Below are positions 32,183-39,273 of a stretch of DNA of 39,273 nt, piece after piece. The notes under the pieces are model-generated. The model made no database searches and was not told the origin of the DNA. It was given only the letters and a program-made list of their open reading frames with translations. The position numbers and the translations under genes are program-made. The DNA is from Thioalkalivibrio thiocyanodenitrificans ARhD 1 (GTDB lineage Bacteria; Pseudomonadota; Gammaproteobacteria; Ectothiorhodospirales; Ectothiorhodospiraceae). The DNA is taken from positions 219,808 through 259,080 of the forward strand of contig NZ_KB900536.1 in the NCBI RefSeq assembly GCF_000378965.1, in the 5' to 3' direction. Numbering within the stretch: the stretch's first letter is position 1; each line of letters begins with the position of its first letter.

Positions 32183-32404
32183 ATGCCCAAAGAAGACCTG
32201 ATCGAAATGGAAGGTACCGTAACCGACGTCATGCCCGACCAGCGTTTCCGTGTGGAACTGGAGAACGGCATGAACGTGCACGCCTATGCCTCAGGCAAGA
32301 TGCGCCGCTACCGCATCCGCGTGGTGGCCGGCGACAAGGTGAAGCTGGAGATGTCCCCTTACGACCTGACCAAGGGTCGCATCAGCTACCGCCACAAGCA
32401 CTGA
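32183..32404 (+). CDS. infA: Translation initiation factor IF-1
   Basis: The 73-residue single S1/OB-fold protein binds the 30S A site during initiation. It has [48 protein letters not shown] and [15 protein letters not shown], all IF-1 hallmarks. SD AAGAGGAG precedes the ATG. Compared with the usual IF-1, the loop after GKMR reads [10 protein letters not shown]. Confidence 0.95.
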   Translation: MPKEDLIEMEGTVTDVMPDQRFRVELENGMNVHAYASGKMRRYRIRVVAGDKVKLEMSPYDLTKGRISYRHKH

Positions 32405-32508
32405 GCAGATCCGGGGCCCGTCCGTCATCGGCTCCATCGCGCGGTTTACGGACGCACGGCCCCACAGGATAATGCCCGGGTTCACCATTCACTCCAGGGA
32501 CCCGGCTC

Positions 32509-32979
32509 ATGAGCATTGACTGGACTGTCACCCCCGCATCGCTCTGGTTTCTCCTGGGCGTTATCCTCATCCTCTCCGAATTCGCCTTCCCCGGCATCAT
32601 TGCCGTCTTCTTCGGCGCTGCGGCCATCGTGGTGGCGATCATCCTGTTTGCGGGTTTCGAACCCTCCCTCAACCTTCAGATCCTGCTGTTCGCCGCGCTG
32701 GGCGTCACGCTGCTGCTGTTGACCCGCAGCCGGCTCAGGACCTGGTTTCAGGGTACGTCAACCACGGGCCAGCACGGAGTCGAGGTCCTGCCGGTGGGCA
32801 CAACCGTGGTGGCCATAGAGGATTTCACCAACGGCAGCGGCCTGGTGCATTACAGCGGTGCCCGCTGGAACGCCGAATCCGACGAGCCCATCACGGCCGG
32901 CCAGCAGGTGTGGACCACCGGGCGACGGGGGCTGGTGCTCAAGGTCAGTCCCCGCCCGCCCGGGCCGGGCCCTTCGTGA
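32509..32979 (+). CDS. NfeD-family membrane protein
   Basis: The 156-residue protein has two or three N-terminal membrane helices (SLWFLLGVILILSEFAFPG, IAVFFGAAAIVVAIILFAG, LQILLFAALGVTLLLL). A C-terminal OB-fold NfeD domain (GVEVLPVGTTVVAIEDFTNG, VHYSGARWNAESDEPI) follows. It is the short form without a protease domain. It partners with the SPFH protein 45 bp downstream, as QmcB/YbbK does with QmcA in E. coli. Confidence 0.88.
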   Translation: MSIDWTVTPASLWFLLGVILILSEFAFPGIIAVFFGAAAIVVAIILFAGFEPSLNLQILLFAALGVTLLLLTRSRLRTWFQGTSTTGQHGVEVLPVGTTVVAIEDFTNGSGLVHYSGARWNAESDEPITAGQQVWTTGRRGLVLKVSPRPPGPGPS

Positions 32980-33024
32980 CATGCCCATAACAACTCATTT
33001 CAGACCACTTTAAGGAAACATCAC

Positions 33025-33966
33025 ATGGACGGCATCAGCATCACAACCATCATCTCCCTGATCATCCTCGCCATCGTGGTGGTGGCGCTGATCAAGACGG
33101 CGCAGATCGTGCCCCAGCGTTCCGCCTACATCGTCGAGCGCCTGGGCCGGTATTCCCGCACACTGGACGCCGGCTTTCACATCCTCATCCCTTTCATTGA
33201 CCGGGTCGCCTACAGGCAGACCCTCAAGGAAGAGGCCCTGGACGTGCCCAAGCAGCAGTGCATCACCAAGGACAACATCTCCGTGTCCGTGGACGGCGTC
33301 CTGTATCTCCAGGTGATGGACGCCCAGGGGGCCAGCTACGGCATCTCCGATTACCGCTTTGCCGCCATGAGCCTCGCCCAGACCACCCTGCGCTCCATCA
33401 TCGGGCAGATCGAACTCGACAAGACCTTCGAGGAGCGAGCCAGGATCAACGAGGAAGTGGTGCGTGCCGTGGACGATGCCGCCCAGCCCTGGGGCGTGAA
33501 GGTCATGCGCTACGAGATCGCCGATATCGTACTGCCCACCACCATCAACGACGCCCTGGAGCAGCAGATGCGCGCCGAGCGTGAACGCCGCGCCGTGGTG
33601 GCCCGTTCCGAAGGGGAACGTCAGGAGAAGATCAATATCTCCGAGGGCGAGCGGATGCAGATCATCAACCTCTCGGAGGCCGAGAAGCAGAAACAGATCA
33701 ACGAGGCCGAGGGCAAGGCCAGGGAAATCCAGATGCTTGCCGCCGCCACCGCGCAGGGCATCGAGCGCATCGCCACGGCGATCAACCAGCCCGGCGGCAA
33801 GGAGGCCGTGAGCCTGCGCATTGCCGAACAGTACGTGCGCGAGTTCGGACGCCTCGCCAAGGAGGGCAACACGCTGATCCTGCCCGCGGAACTGAGCAAC
33901 ATCGGTGGTGCCGTGGCGGGGCTGTCCCAGATCCTTCAGTCCGCCAGTGGCACGGCCAGATCCTGA
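33025..33966 (+). CDS. qmcA: SPFH/band-7 (stomatin-like, QmcA-type) protein
   Basis: The 313-residue protein has one N-terminal membrane helix (TIISLIILAIVVVALIKT). The SPFH domain (VPQRSAYIVERLGRYSRTLD, GFHILIPFIDRVAYRQTLKE) and a coiled-coil rich in Glu/Lys/Arg (ERRAVVARSEGERQEKINIS and on) follow. It ends with a hydrophobic tail. Family members form membrane cages that modulate proteases. SD AAGGAAA is present. Operon with NfeD. Confidence 0.92.
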   Translation: MDGISITTIISLIILAIVVVALIKTAQIVPQRSAYIVERLGRYSRTLDAGFHILIPFIDRVAYRQTLKEEALDVPKQQCITKDNISVSVDGVLYLQVMDAQGASYGISDYRFAAMSLAQTTLRSIIGQIELDKTFEERARINEEVVRAVDDAAQPWGVKVMRYEIADIVLPTTINDALEQQMRAERERRAVVARSEGERQEKINISEGERMQIINLSEAEKQKQINEAEGKAREIQMLAAATAQGIERIATAINQPGGKEAVSLRIAEQYVREFGRLAKEGNTLILPAELSNIGGAVAGLSQILQSASGTARS

Positions 33967-34047
33967 ACCTCACCCGGCGCCCTGCCGGTCGGTCGGATCG
34001 GAAGGCCGCACTTGCGCGACAGCCCGCACCGGCCAGCACGGAGATGT

Positions 34048-34077
34048 GCTGCCTGGTGGCGGCACGCGCCAGGCAGC
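34048..34077. terminator. Hairpin between convergent qmcA and DsbA-family genes
   Basis: GCTGCCTGG (34048-34056) pairs with CCAGGCAGC (34069-34077), 9 bp, with a 12-nt loop. No T tract on either side. Confidence 0.5.
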
Positions 34078-34084
34078 GCGGAGC

Positions 34085-34708
34085 CTACAGATCCGCAGCG
34101 GGCCGAATGGCCTCGACCATGGGACGGCTGTCCAGATAGTTCACAGGGATGCCGTGCAGCCCGTGGGCGTCCTCGAGCGCCAGGCTCGGAAAACTCGTGA
34201 CTCCCATCGCCCGTGACCGGGCGATCTCGTCCTCCAGCTCCCGGTGCACCCCGGGCGAGTTCAGATCCCGTGTGAAGACCGCCGCATCGAGCCCCAGCTC
34301 GGCGGCAAGCCCGATCAGGGTCTCGTCTTCGGAAGGGTTGAGTGCCCGGAGGTAGTAGGCCTCCTGGATGGCACGGGTCATGCGACGATCGAACGCCTCG
34401 CCCTGCCGGCGTGCCGCGATCACCGCCCGGCACGCGGGATAGGTGGCGCGCCTGGGCCGGCACACCTCCCAGAAACGGAAATCGAAGCGGGTGCCGGGCA
34501 CCCGCCTCTCCACCTCCCGCCAGGCGGACTGCACATAGCGGCGCATCTCCTCGGGCATGGGCGCGTCCGTATCCGGGGCAAGTCCGCCCAGCAGCCGCGT
34601 CATGGTCATTCCGGCGGGCAGCGCCTGCTCCAGAACATGGAGCATGGGCGCAAAGGCCCAGCACCAGCTGCACATGGGATCATGGACGTAGTAGAGCCTG
34701 GCCGGCAT
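34085..34708 (-). CDS. DsbA-family (FrnE-like) thioredoxin-fold oxidoreductase
   Basis: The 207-residue protein starts at ATG 34708, with GGAGGA four bases before it. The active site is DPMCSWCWAFAP (CSWC near residue 12), typical of the FrnE/DsbA-like cytoplasmic group. MGVTSFPSLAL holds the cis-Pro loop. No signal peptide is seen, so it probably acts in the cytoplasm. The neighbouring 34709-34954 holds no gene. Confidence 0.9.
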   Translation of the reverse strand: MPARLYYVHDPMCSWCWAFAPMLHVLEQALPAGMTMTRLLGGLAPDTDAPMPEEMRRYVQSAWREVERRVPGTRFDFRFWEVCRPRRATYPACRAVIAARRQGEAFDRRMTRAIQEAYYLRALNPSEDETLIGLAAELGLDAAVFTRDLNSPGVHRELEDEIARSRAMGVTSFPSLALEDAHGLHGIPVNYLDSRPMVEAIRPAADL

Positions 34709-34954
34709 ATGTTCCTCCGTCACGGAAATCGCCCGCAGCCCGTGTAAACATCATCGCCTGCGCGCAATTCGGCACGGGTATCGAAGGCCTCGCCGCTCAT
34801 GCTGTCGCGACAGGGCCCGGGCATGATGCGTAGCACTACCGGAACGTCTCCCGCATGACAACTTGCGTGAACTGGGACGGTATCCCATGCAGGCGGTCTC
34901 CGCTTGAGTTAGCGTCAGTGTATCGCATCCGCCCACCCCGCCCAGGAGACCCTC

Positions 34955-35572
34955 GTGATCCGCATCCACATTGTCCTGGTCCTGTTCGCGTCACTGCTGC
35001 TGTTCGTTCAGACGGCCCACGCCCAGCCCCCGCCCACCGGGGTGGGCACCGGAGCCGACGGGCCGCGGGGCGCACCCACGGAGATCCGCCCCGGTCAGCC
35101 CCGAGTCATGGAGCCAGGTAGCGGTAACCGCCGTCAGCAACGCTCCGCGGCGGCCGACGAGCAAGAGACGGAACGCCTGCGCCGGCAGTTGGAACCCCAT
35201 CACCGGGACCGGGAGGGCCGGGTGCATGAACGCTTGCGCTGGGAGGAGGCCGAGGCCATCCGGCAATGGTACCGGGATCGGGATCAGCGCCCCTCCCCCG
35301 GACTGGCGGACGGCCGGCGGGACCTGCCGCCGGGCCTGCAGCGGCGCATGGAGCGGGGTGACGGGCTTCCGCCCGGATGGGTGCGCAAGGTGGGGCGGGG
35401 CGAGGTGCTGGACCAGGCGCAGGTCCGCTTCGGCCGACGGATCGACGACGAACTGAGGCGCCGCCTTCCCCGTCAGCCCGACGGCACCATTCTCCTTGAG
35501 ACGGAGGACCAGGTGATCCGGGTGCTGGAGGCCACCGGGGAGGTGCTCGACGTGCTCGGCATCGGGCGCTAA
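34955..35572 (+). CDS. CigR/RcnB-like secreted protein
   Basis: The 205-residue protein starts at GTG 34955 (AGGAGA upstream) with a Sec signal (IVLVLFASLLLFVQTAHAQ). The centre is low-complexity and charged (ERLRRQLEPHHRDREGR, WEEAEAIRQWYRDRDQ). LPPGLQRRMERGDGLPPGWV followed by VRKVGRGEVL resembles the anti-virulence regulator CigR family, and the end has ILLETEDQVIRVLEATG. Function here is unknown. The stop overlaps the convergent hydrolase stop by 4 bp. Confidence 0.75.
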   Translation: MIRIHIVLVLFASLLLFVQTAHAQPPPTGVGTGADGPRGAPTEIRPGQPRVMEPGSGNRRQQRSAAADEQETERLRRQLEPHHRDREGRVHERLRWEEAEAIRQWYRDRDQRPSPGLADGRRDLPPGLQRRMERGDGLPPGWVRKVGRGEVLDQAQVRFGRRIDDELRRRLPRQPDGTILLETEDQVIRVLEATGEVLDVLGIGR

Positions 35573-36597
35573 CCCGGCAGGTCCCCGGGACAGAGGCGGG
35601 ACCAGGCGCCTTCAAGATCCACCTCCTCGCCCGAAGGCAAGGGGCTCGAGGGATCCAGCAGCCAGGCGGCCACATCCCCGTGGGTGGCGGCAGCCCCTGT
35701 GTAGCGGGTCAGCATGTGATAGCCATCCGGGTAGAGGGCCATGCGCCATTCCCCGGCCCTTTGGGCGGGCAGCCGCTCCAGCATGGCGCACACGGGCCGC
35801 GGCGGAATGACCTGATCGTTGTCTCCGTAGAGAATCAGCGCCGGACCGGGCAGCCCGGCCGATGCGTCCAGGGCCTCGCCCATGAGGGATGTCAGGCCGT
35901 GTATGGTGTCGATGCGTGCCCTTTTCTGTACAAGGGGGTCACGGCTCAGGGCGCGGGCGACCTCCGGATCATCGGTGGGCCGGATGCCCAGATCGTGGGC
36001 CGCATCGCCCGAAAGGTACATGCCGGGGCGGATGCGCAGCATGATCCACAGGCCCAGACGCTGATACCAGGGCATGGTCTCGCGCCCCCACACCGCCGGA
36101 GCGATGTAGACCGTGCCGTCCACCGCCGGCGGCGTCTCTCCGGTGACGGCCAGCAGGGCCACCGCCCCGCCCATGCTCTTTCCCAGAAGGTATACCGGCA
36201 GACCCTCGTGGCGTTCCCTGAGCAGGGAGACCACCAGCGACACGTCCGCCACGAGTCGTTCCCGTCCCGCCCAGATGCCCGGATGCCCGGTGCTGCCGAA
36301 GCCCCGCTGATCGTAGGCGTAGAGGGCGATACCCGAGGCACTGAGGGGTCCGCTCAGGGCCTCGAAGGCGGCCCCGTAGTCGCCGAAACCATGCAGGCCC
36401 AGGGCCACGGCACGCACCGGCTTGCCGTCCGGCATCCAGCGGTGCAACGGGAGGGTGTAACCGTCGTCCGTGACCACGTGATCGTCGTGCAGCCGGGGGG
36501 GCTCACCGGCCGCGCCGGCCGACTGCACCTGGGGCTGGCCGCACGCAGCCAGCATCACCGCGAAGGCAAACAGTAGGGATCGAGGCATGAAGGGCAT
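35569..36597 (-). CDS. Lipoprotein alpha/beta hydrolase (monoglyceride-lipase-like)
   Basis: The 342-residue protein has a lipoprotein signal ending LAACGQ (lipobox Cys at residue 19 from ATG 36597, or 16 from ATG 36588). Catalytic Ser is in LLGKSMGGAVALLAV; HGFGDYGAAFEAL and YDQRGFGSTGHPG are typical of serine aminopeptidase S33 / lysophospholipase. The Asp is likely in LYGDNDQVIPP and the His in YPDGYHMLTR. It is probably anchored in the outer membrane facing the periplasm. No strong SD for either start. Confidence 0.87.
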   Translation of the reverse strand: MPFMPRSLLFAFAVMLAACGQPQVQSAGAAGEPPRLHDDHVVTDDGYTLPLHRWMPDGKPVRAVALGLHGFGDYGAAFEALSGPLSASGIALYAYDQRGFGSTGHPGIWAGRERLVADVSLVVSLLRERHEGLPVYLLGKSMGGAVALLAVTGETPPAVDGTVYIAPAVWGRETMPWYQRLGLWIMLRIRPGMYLSGDAAHDLGIRPTDDPEVARALSRDPLVQKRARIDTIHGLTSLMGEALDASAGLPGPALILYGDNDQVIPPRPVCAMLERLPAQRAGEWRMALYPDGYHMLTRYTGAAATHGDVAAWLLDPSSPLPSGEEVDLEGAWSRLCPGDLPG

Positions 36598-36641
36598 GAT
36601 ACGTTGTACCCGGCGGCACGGGGCAAGGCCCGTCCATCAGG

Positions 36642-38090
36642 CTACAATCCGGGCGGCATGAGCCCCAGGAGGGGGACGAGCCGCTGGGGCCGCGGCCTGC
36701 CCTCGTCGTCATTGGTCAGCCACACCAGCAGGTCGTAATAGCTGCGGATATTCTGCACGTAGCGCACCGGTTCCCCGCCGCGGGCAAAGCCGAAGCGGGT
36801 CTGCCGGTACCAGCCCTCCTGGGCCAGCAGCGGCAGGTGCTCCATCACGTCCATCCACCGGTCCGGGTCACGCCCCTGGGCCTGCGTGATCCTGCGCGCA
36901 TCCTCCAGATGCCCGAATCCCACGTTGTAGGCGGCCAGGGCAAGCCAGGTGCGATCAGGCTCCGGTATGCGATCCGGGATCCGCGCGTGCATGCTCATGA
37001 AATACTCCGCACCGCCCATGATGCTCTCGCGCACGTCCACCCGATCGCTGATGCCAAGCTGCGCCGCGGTTTTCTCGGTGAGCATCATCATGCCGCGAAC
37101 GCCGGTGGGCGAGACGGCATCCGGGTTCCAGTGTGACTCCTGGTAGCTGATGGCCGCCAGCAGGCGCCAGTCGAGGCCATGGACCCGGGCCGCCTCCTTG
37201 AACAGCGACCGGTACTCGGGAAGCCTTCCCTCCACCTGCCGGACGAAGGTCACCCTGCCCGCGTAATCCAGTTCACCCACGTGTCCGAGATGACGCTCCA
37301 GCAACTGATCCAGCCAGCCGGCTGCCTGGATCTCCTCGAAGAAGGCCTCGGCTTCCTCCAGCAGGCTGGTGTCACCGCGCAGCGGGAAGGCCCATGCCAG
37401 ATCCGTCGGTTCCGAGAGGTCGAAGGCCGCACGCAGTTCCGGATAGAAGCGCTGCTGGGAGGCCAGTTCCGTGGAGTCGACCACCGTCAGATCCAGTTCA
37501 CCCAGCCAGACCTTGCGCAGCAACGCGCCGGTATCCTCGTTCGCAGCCTCGACCCAGTCCAGATCCGGGAATTCACTGCGCGACTCGGCGAGGCGGCCCG
37601 CGTGGGTCGTGCCCGGCACGACGGCAAGCCGCAGGCCGTTGAGGTCCTCCATGGAGCGCGGCCGTGTCTCCGCGCCCATGCGGTAGACCACCTGCTCGGT
37701 GACCTGTTTGTAGGGCGGACCGAAACGCATGCGCTCACGGCGCGCCTCGGTCACGGTGATGCCCGCCGCCCCGAGATCGACGCGGCCCCGCTCCACCATG
37801 GACAGGAGGCCCTCGAACCGGTTCGGCACCACGACGCGCAGGCGCACCCCGAGGCGATCGGCAAAGGCCCGGGCCAGCTCATACTCCAGCCCCGTGGGCC
37901 CGTCCGGACCGGAGAAGTAGGTGGTCGGACTCACCCGCATGGCCACCACCAGCTCGCCCCGGTCCAGCACCTGCTCCAGGCTGTTCACGGGGCGGTTGAG
38001 GAAGAAGGCAAGCGTGACCACCACCAGGGCGAGGAAAGCCACCAGTTCCAGGCGCCGCAGGGTCGTTGTCTGTCGTCTGTAGAGTCTCAA
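36642..38090 (-). CDS. mltF: Membrane-bound lytic murein transglycosylase F
   Basis: The 482-residue protein starts at TTG 38090 (MRLYRRQTTT), followed by an N-terminal helix (LELVAFLALVVVTLAFFL). The frame stays open much further upstream, through the tRNA-Ser region, so the start is uncertain. A periplasmic solute-binding domain (RGELVVAMRVSPTTYFSGPD, cut as VVAMRVSPTTYFSG; LDLTVVDSTELASQQRF) regulates the C-terminal SLT domain. Catalytic Glu is in LLAAISYQESHWNPDAVSP; MMMLTEKTAAQLG and LALAAYNVGFGHLEDAR are SLT motifs. It cuts peptidoglycan glycan strands. Confidence 0.93.
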   Translation of the reverse strand: MRLYRRQTTTLRRLELVAFLALVVVTLAFFLNRPVNSLEQVLDRGELVVAMRVSPTTYFSGPDGPTGLEYELARAFADRLGVRLRVVVPNRFEGLLSMVERGRVDLGAAGITVTEARRERMRFGPPYKQVTEQVVYRMGAETRPRSMEDLNGLRLAVVPGTTHAGRLAESRSEFPDLDWVEAANEDTGALLRKVWLGELDLTVVDSTELASQQRFYPELRAAFDLSEPTDLAWAFPLRGDTSLLEEAEAFFEEIQAAGWLDQLLERHLGHVGELDYAGRVTFVRQVEGRLPEYRSLFKEAARVHGLDWRLLAAISYQESHWNPDAVSPTGVRGMMMLTEKTAAQLGISDRVDVRESIMGGAEYFMSMHARIPDRIPEPDRTWLALAAYNVGFGHLEDARRITQAQGRDPDRWMDVMEHLPLLAQEGWYRQTRFGFARGGEPVRYVQNIRSYYDLLVWLTNDDEGRPRPQRLVPLLGLMPPGL

Positions 38091-38271
38091 GGACTTAAGC
38101 TCGCCTGATTTTCCGCCTATACTACGCCCTCCCCTGTTCGGGGCAGCCGGGTTTTCGACCCCCGAACGGCCCGCGGGTTCAGTGGCCCCGCGCATTGATC
38201 CAGCCGGCCGCGCCTGTCCGGGGATCGCGCTTGCGGGGCAGGATGCAGCGCGGAACGGAGTATCGACCTTT

Positions 38272-38361
<90 letters not shown>

Positions 38362-38450
38362 AATTTTTCTAAGGTATTGAAAGGGTTGCAAGCACTTGAC
38401 CCTTCGGTGCCTATACATATCCGACTGGTACACCACGGGGGTACACCGAG

Positions 38451-39273
38451 ATGTCGGATATGAGCCAACAAACACACCTGCTGAAACGCGATTCCACGTA
38501 CTACTTCAGGGCCAAGATCCCGGTCGACCTTCAGCCCTATCTAGGCAAGCGCGAGGAAAGGTTCTCGCTCAAGACCAAGGACCACCGGGAGGCCTGCCGG
38601 CTGGCACGCCAAGCCTCAGCGAGCTTCGACCGCCGTTGCCAGCGCTTGCGGGATGAACTCCGGGCCCGCCATGGCGAGAAGACCCAGCTGCTCCTGGATG
38701 ACAACGTCATCCAGGAAATCTGCGCGTTGTGGCGCCACCATGCCCTGGCCGGCGACGAGTACAGTCGCCAAGAGGCCCTGTTCAGCGAGGAGTTCGAGGA
38801 ACGGGCAGCTCAGCGGCGCGCCACCCGCGAGCTACTCACGGAGGCCTTGCAACGCAGCCGCCTTGAGCGCATTGAGCCTGCCTTGCAGACCTTCCTCCAC
38901 CTGCTCGGTGTAGAACTGCGCGGAGACGAGGGCCACTATCGCAGCCTGTTGTATCGTTTCCTGCAAACCGTCACCGAAGTACATGACCAGCAGCTGGTAC
39001 GCGATGCGGGCGAGGTGATCTGGACACCTGAGCCGCCGCTCACCCGGCATGCCACTGCATCTTCACCGCCTGTAGCCGACGGGCCTGGGCTGGATGAAAT
39101 CTACGAGGATTGGAAACGCTTCGATCCCCGCCGTCCCCAGCGCACACTCGATGATGTGCGCCGAGTGCTTGAGGATTTCCAGCATGTCGTTGGCCGGAAG
39201 GGCGCTGCCGCGATCAACCGTCAAGACATCATTCGCTACCGCGACCACCTCATCGGGCTGGGGTTACGCCCGA
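38451..39273 (+). CDS. Site-specific tyrosine recombinase (phage/island integrase), 5' part
   Basis: The first 274 residues are visible; the frame runs off the right edge. The N-terminal domain (YYFRAKIPVDLQPYLGKREE, FSLKTKDHREACRLARQAS) is the DUF6538-type start of a large integrase family. A long helical region follows, then the SAM-like core-binding domain (LDEIYEDWKRFDPRRPQRTL, INRQDIIRYRDHLIGLG). The catalytic R-H-R-Y part lies beyond the window. Its position just after tRNA-Ser suggests an integrative element extending to the right. Confidence 0.85.
   Translation, partial: MSDMSQQTHLLKRDSTYYFRAKIPVDLQPYLGKREERFSLKTKDHREACRLARQASASFDRRCQRLRDELRARHGEKTQLLLDDNVIQEICALWRHHALAGDEYSRQEALFSEEFEERAAQRRATRELLTEALQRSRLERIEPALQTFLHLLGVELRGDEGHYRSLLYRFLQTVTEVHDQQLVRDAGEVIWTPEPPLTRHATASSPPVADGPGLDEIYEDWKRFDPRRPQRTLDDVRRVLEDFQHVVGRKGAAAINRQDIIRYRDHLIGLGLRP

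Noticed and set aside
38385-38420. Integrase promoter (TTGACC / TATACA)
   Set aside because: The hexamers are only 10 bp apart or 20+ bp with the other candidate; spacing is wrong for sigma-70.

Overview
The window looks like chromosomal DNA of a GC-rich gammaproteobacterium, probably a sulfur-oxidising member of the Ectothiorhodospiraceae or a relative (inference from gene content). It carries a flavocytochrome c sulfide dehydrogenase pair (fccA, fccB), DUF1820, YaeQ, ChaN, MltF, infA and an NfeD/SPFH pair, all typical of Gammaproteobacteria.

Positions 1-13.5 kb are a dense mobile/accessory region. They hold: the 5' part of a group II intron on the minus strand; an AT-rich integron-type gene cassette ending in an attC site; an IS1182-type element inserted exactly in the attC core (3-bp GTT duplication); a second cassette encoding a HEPN-type putative ribonuclease; a REP-associated Y1 transposase (RAYT) gene split inside its HUH motif by a complete second group II intron; a secreted LAS/M15-like protein with a secreted partner; a degenerate metallo-beta-lactamase-fold protein; and a third group II intron, of another lineage, sitting against a remnant of another RAYT gene.

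Positions 13.5-21.3 kb return to core-like genes: a small membrane protein, fccB-fccA (periplasmic sulfide oxidation, minus strand), a DoxX-sized membrane protein, an M1-like peptidase downstream of a ChaN-PDZ protein, a frameshifted RAYT flanked by identical REP sequences, and tRNA-Ser(GGA) with a very strong terminator hairpin.

Positions 21.4-31.7 kb hold DUF1820, then a plus-strand cluster of an AurF-like diiron protein, a mercuric-reductase-like flavoprotein and an ArsS-type radical SAM protein, then HIT, a Tat-exported aldo/keto reductase, pirin, HNH, an SpmA/SpmB-like fusion, YaeQ and a patatin-like lipase. Three copies of an unusual element lie here. Each has arms of 7-bp GTCNNNN repeats in inverted orientation around a conserved core of about 45-50 bp, and each sits at the 3' end of at least one gene. 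A separate 7-bp tandem repeat precedes the SpmA/B gene.

Positions 31.7-38.4 kb hold a MITE-like element, infA, NfeD/SPFH, a DsbA-family protein, a CigR-like secreted protein, a lipoprotein hydrolase, MltF and tRNA-Ser(CGA). The window ends in the start of a tyrosine-recombinase integrase just downstream of that tRNA, which suggests the left edge of an integrated island.
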